Positions 63,003-64,000 of a stretch of 64,000 bases of DNA are shown one piece after another. Position 1 is the first letter of the stretch; the number at the start of each line of letters is the position of its first letter. The position numbers and the translations under genes are program-made. The notes beneath the pieces are model-generated. The model was given only the letters and a program-made list of their open reading frames with translations. It was not told where the DNA came from and did not search any database. The stretch is from contig JBMDXK010000018.1 of NCBI GenBank assembly GCA_048594375.1, positions 62,001 through 126,000 of the forward strand. Direction: 5' to 3'. The DNA comes from JBMDXK01 sp048594375 (GTDB lineage: Bacteria; Pseudomonadota; Alphaproteobacteria; Rhizobiales; Methylopilaceae).

Positions 63003-64000
63003 TCAAATGCGTTTTCGCATCCAGAATGCCATTAAACCTGTGAAACAGGGAAATAAAAAGGCAGGGAGCCAGCGGTACACTAGATAAAAAGTACTATCCA
63101 ATGATTGGGGTACCCATGTATCCAATACTCCCGTTATCCCCAGATCAAGCCTGGAGACAATACGTCCATAGGGATCAATAACGGCTGAAATACCTGTATT
63201 TGCAGCCCTAATGAGCGGTAAACCCAGCTCAATAGCCCGTACACGCGCTTGTGCCAGATGCTGATACGGGCCAGGGGTAAGACCAAACCACGCATCATTT
63301 GTCACATTGACCAAAAGATCGGGTTTTTCGGCACTATCAATATTACCCCATGGAAAAATCGCTTCATAGCAAATCAATGCACCAACGCCCAACCCGTTCG
63401 GAAGCTTTATTGTGCGCGGCCGATCACCCGGCGAAAATCCCCCAGGCATTTCCACCAGATGGGAAATGCCAATCTTCTCTAAAATATTCTCGAAAGGCAC
63501 AAATTCACCAAACGGCACCAGCCTTACTTTATCGTAACTTTCCTGAATGACCCCTTGCCCGTTAATCATGTGAACGGAATTTGTAAAACGCGGTTGCTCG
63601 CTTTCGGCTTCAAGCCGATCCGCGCGCGCTGCGCCCGTAAGCAACGTTGTACGCTCCGGCAAAGCAGCGGCAATAGCCGCCAACGCATCCGGCGTACGGT
63701 TCAGAAAAAACGGAAAAGCGGATTCTGGCCAGATGAGAAGATCAATATCAGCGATGCCCTGCCGTTCCGGTGAGGTCGCCTCATCCGACAATGCCAGATA
63801 ATGCTCCATAATTTCCGACTTGCGCTCTGGCCGGAACTTTTCATCCTGCGGCACATTGGGCTGCATTACCCGCACCGCCATATCCGTATAAGTTGTTTCT
63901 GTGCCAAAAAGCCTGATCGCTCCCGCGCCTGCCATCACAAGAAGAACAGCAAAAGCCGACATTAAAGGCCGCCACGCTGTTTTCCCTACCCTATCCGTCA
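63003..64000 (-). CDS. lnt: Apolipoprotein N-acyltransferase, C-terminal part (cut by window edge)
   Basis: Lnt adds the third acyl chain to lipoproteins. The frame is open to base 64000, so the N-terminal membrane helices are mostly outside. The visible part has the nitrilase domain: the catalytic Glu in LIWPESAFPFFL, the Lys in SYDKVRLVPFGEFVPFE and the Cys in LICYEAIFP, plus NDAWFG. A C-terminal membrane helix is near the end (WLPAFLFPCFTGLMAFW). It is the first gene of the lnt-phrR-metK-trmB run. Confidence 0.96.
   Translation of the reverse strand, partial: TDRVGKTAWRPLMSAFAVLLVMAGAGAIRLFGTETTYTDMAVRVMQPNVPQDEKFRPERKSEIMEHYLALSDEATSPERQGIADIDLLIWPESAFPFFLNRTPDALAAIAAALPERTTLLTGAARADRLEAESEQPRFTNSVHMINGQGVIQESYDKVRLVPFGEFVPFENILEKIGISHLVEMPGGFSPGDRPRTIKLPNGLGVGALICYEAIFPWGNIDSAEKPDLLVNVTNDAWFGLTPGPYQHLAQARVRAIELGLPLIRAANTGISAVIDPYGRIVSRLDLGITGVLDTWVPQSLDSTFYLVYRWLPAFLFPCFTGLMAFWMRKRI

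Noticed and set aside
62984..63011. CGCATTTG/CAAATGCG hairpin across the lnt stop
   Set aside because: It overlaps the coding end and lacks a T-run, so I do not call it a terminator.

Overview
The window reads as chromosome of an alphaproteobacterium of the order Hyphomicrobiales (Rhizobiales). Evidence is gene content: lnt - phrR/praR-type regulator - metK - trmB, rimP - nusA - ylxR - infB, divergent bolA / dnaJ-like, mtgA - rpmF, envC - ctpA - yibQ-type - rppH, ptsP - lysC // ubiG, acnA // ccmA. Composition is moderate GC in the core, clearly AT-rich in a few islands (about 4.5-5.1, 17.9-20.9 and 48.4-51.1 kb). Several order-typical gene runs are broken up, and the surface-sugar and effector-like genes suggest a host-associated lifestyle; genus cannot be fixed from the sequence alone.

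Layout. 1-3.6 kb: rimP-nusA-ylxR-infB on the minus strand, preceded by a leader terminator. 3.8-7.9 kb: a methyltransferase-like protein, an AT-rich orphan, leuB, and ccmBA without ccmC/ccmD. 8-10.7 kb: acnA. 10.8-17.8 kb: a GntR/FCD regulator divergent from an aldehyde dehydrogenase - hydroxyacid dehydrogenase - carboxymuconolactone decarboxylase-like - glutamate-type ABC transporter operon. 18-20.6 kb: an 849-residue P-loop protein with disordered ends, an orphan and possible secreted effector. 21-25 kb: proB-proA-nadD-rsfS-rlmH. 25-33.5 kb: holA, a ydcF-like gene, a fadL-like gene, ftsK, ispA, mtgA, rpmF. 33.6-39.3 kb: bolA, a dnaJ-like gene and an RND efflux pair. 39.4-43.1 kb: oxyR-ahpF, ahpC with a near-consensus OxyR site, and a 41-residue small membrane protein with its own terminator. 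43.4-48 kb: rppH, yibQ-type, ctpA, envC. 48.4-55.5 kb: a sialic-acid locus (neuB-neuC-neuA plus a polysialyltransferase-like enzyme, flanked by a TPR/hydrolase protein and a second putative glycosyltransferase). 55.6-64 kb: ptsP, lysC, ubiG, trmB, metK, phrR-type regulator and the C-terminal part of lnt.

How the parts work together. The neu genes would make CMP-sialic acid from UDP-GlcNAc, for use by the polysialyltransferase-like protein and perhaps the divergent glycosyltransferase. OxyR, AhpC and AhpF form a peroxide-defence module with a visible operator. Murein functions (envC, ctpA, mtgA, ftsK) and outer-membrane or efflux functions are spread over 25-48 kb.

Two large-scale clues stand out. 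The normally adjacent blocks lnt...trmB and rimP...infB lie on the same strand at opposite ends of the window, with about 57 kb between them. Inverting roughly 25.0-48.0 kb would put envC directly behind rlmH, the order usual in this group. Both point to recent rearrangement. No tRNA, rRNA, insertion sequence or CRISPR array was recognised.
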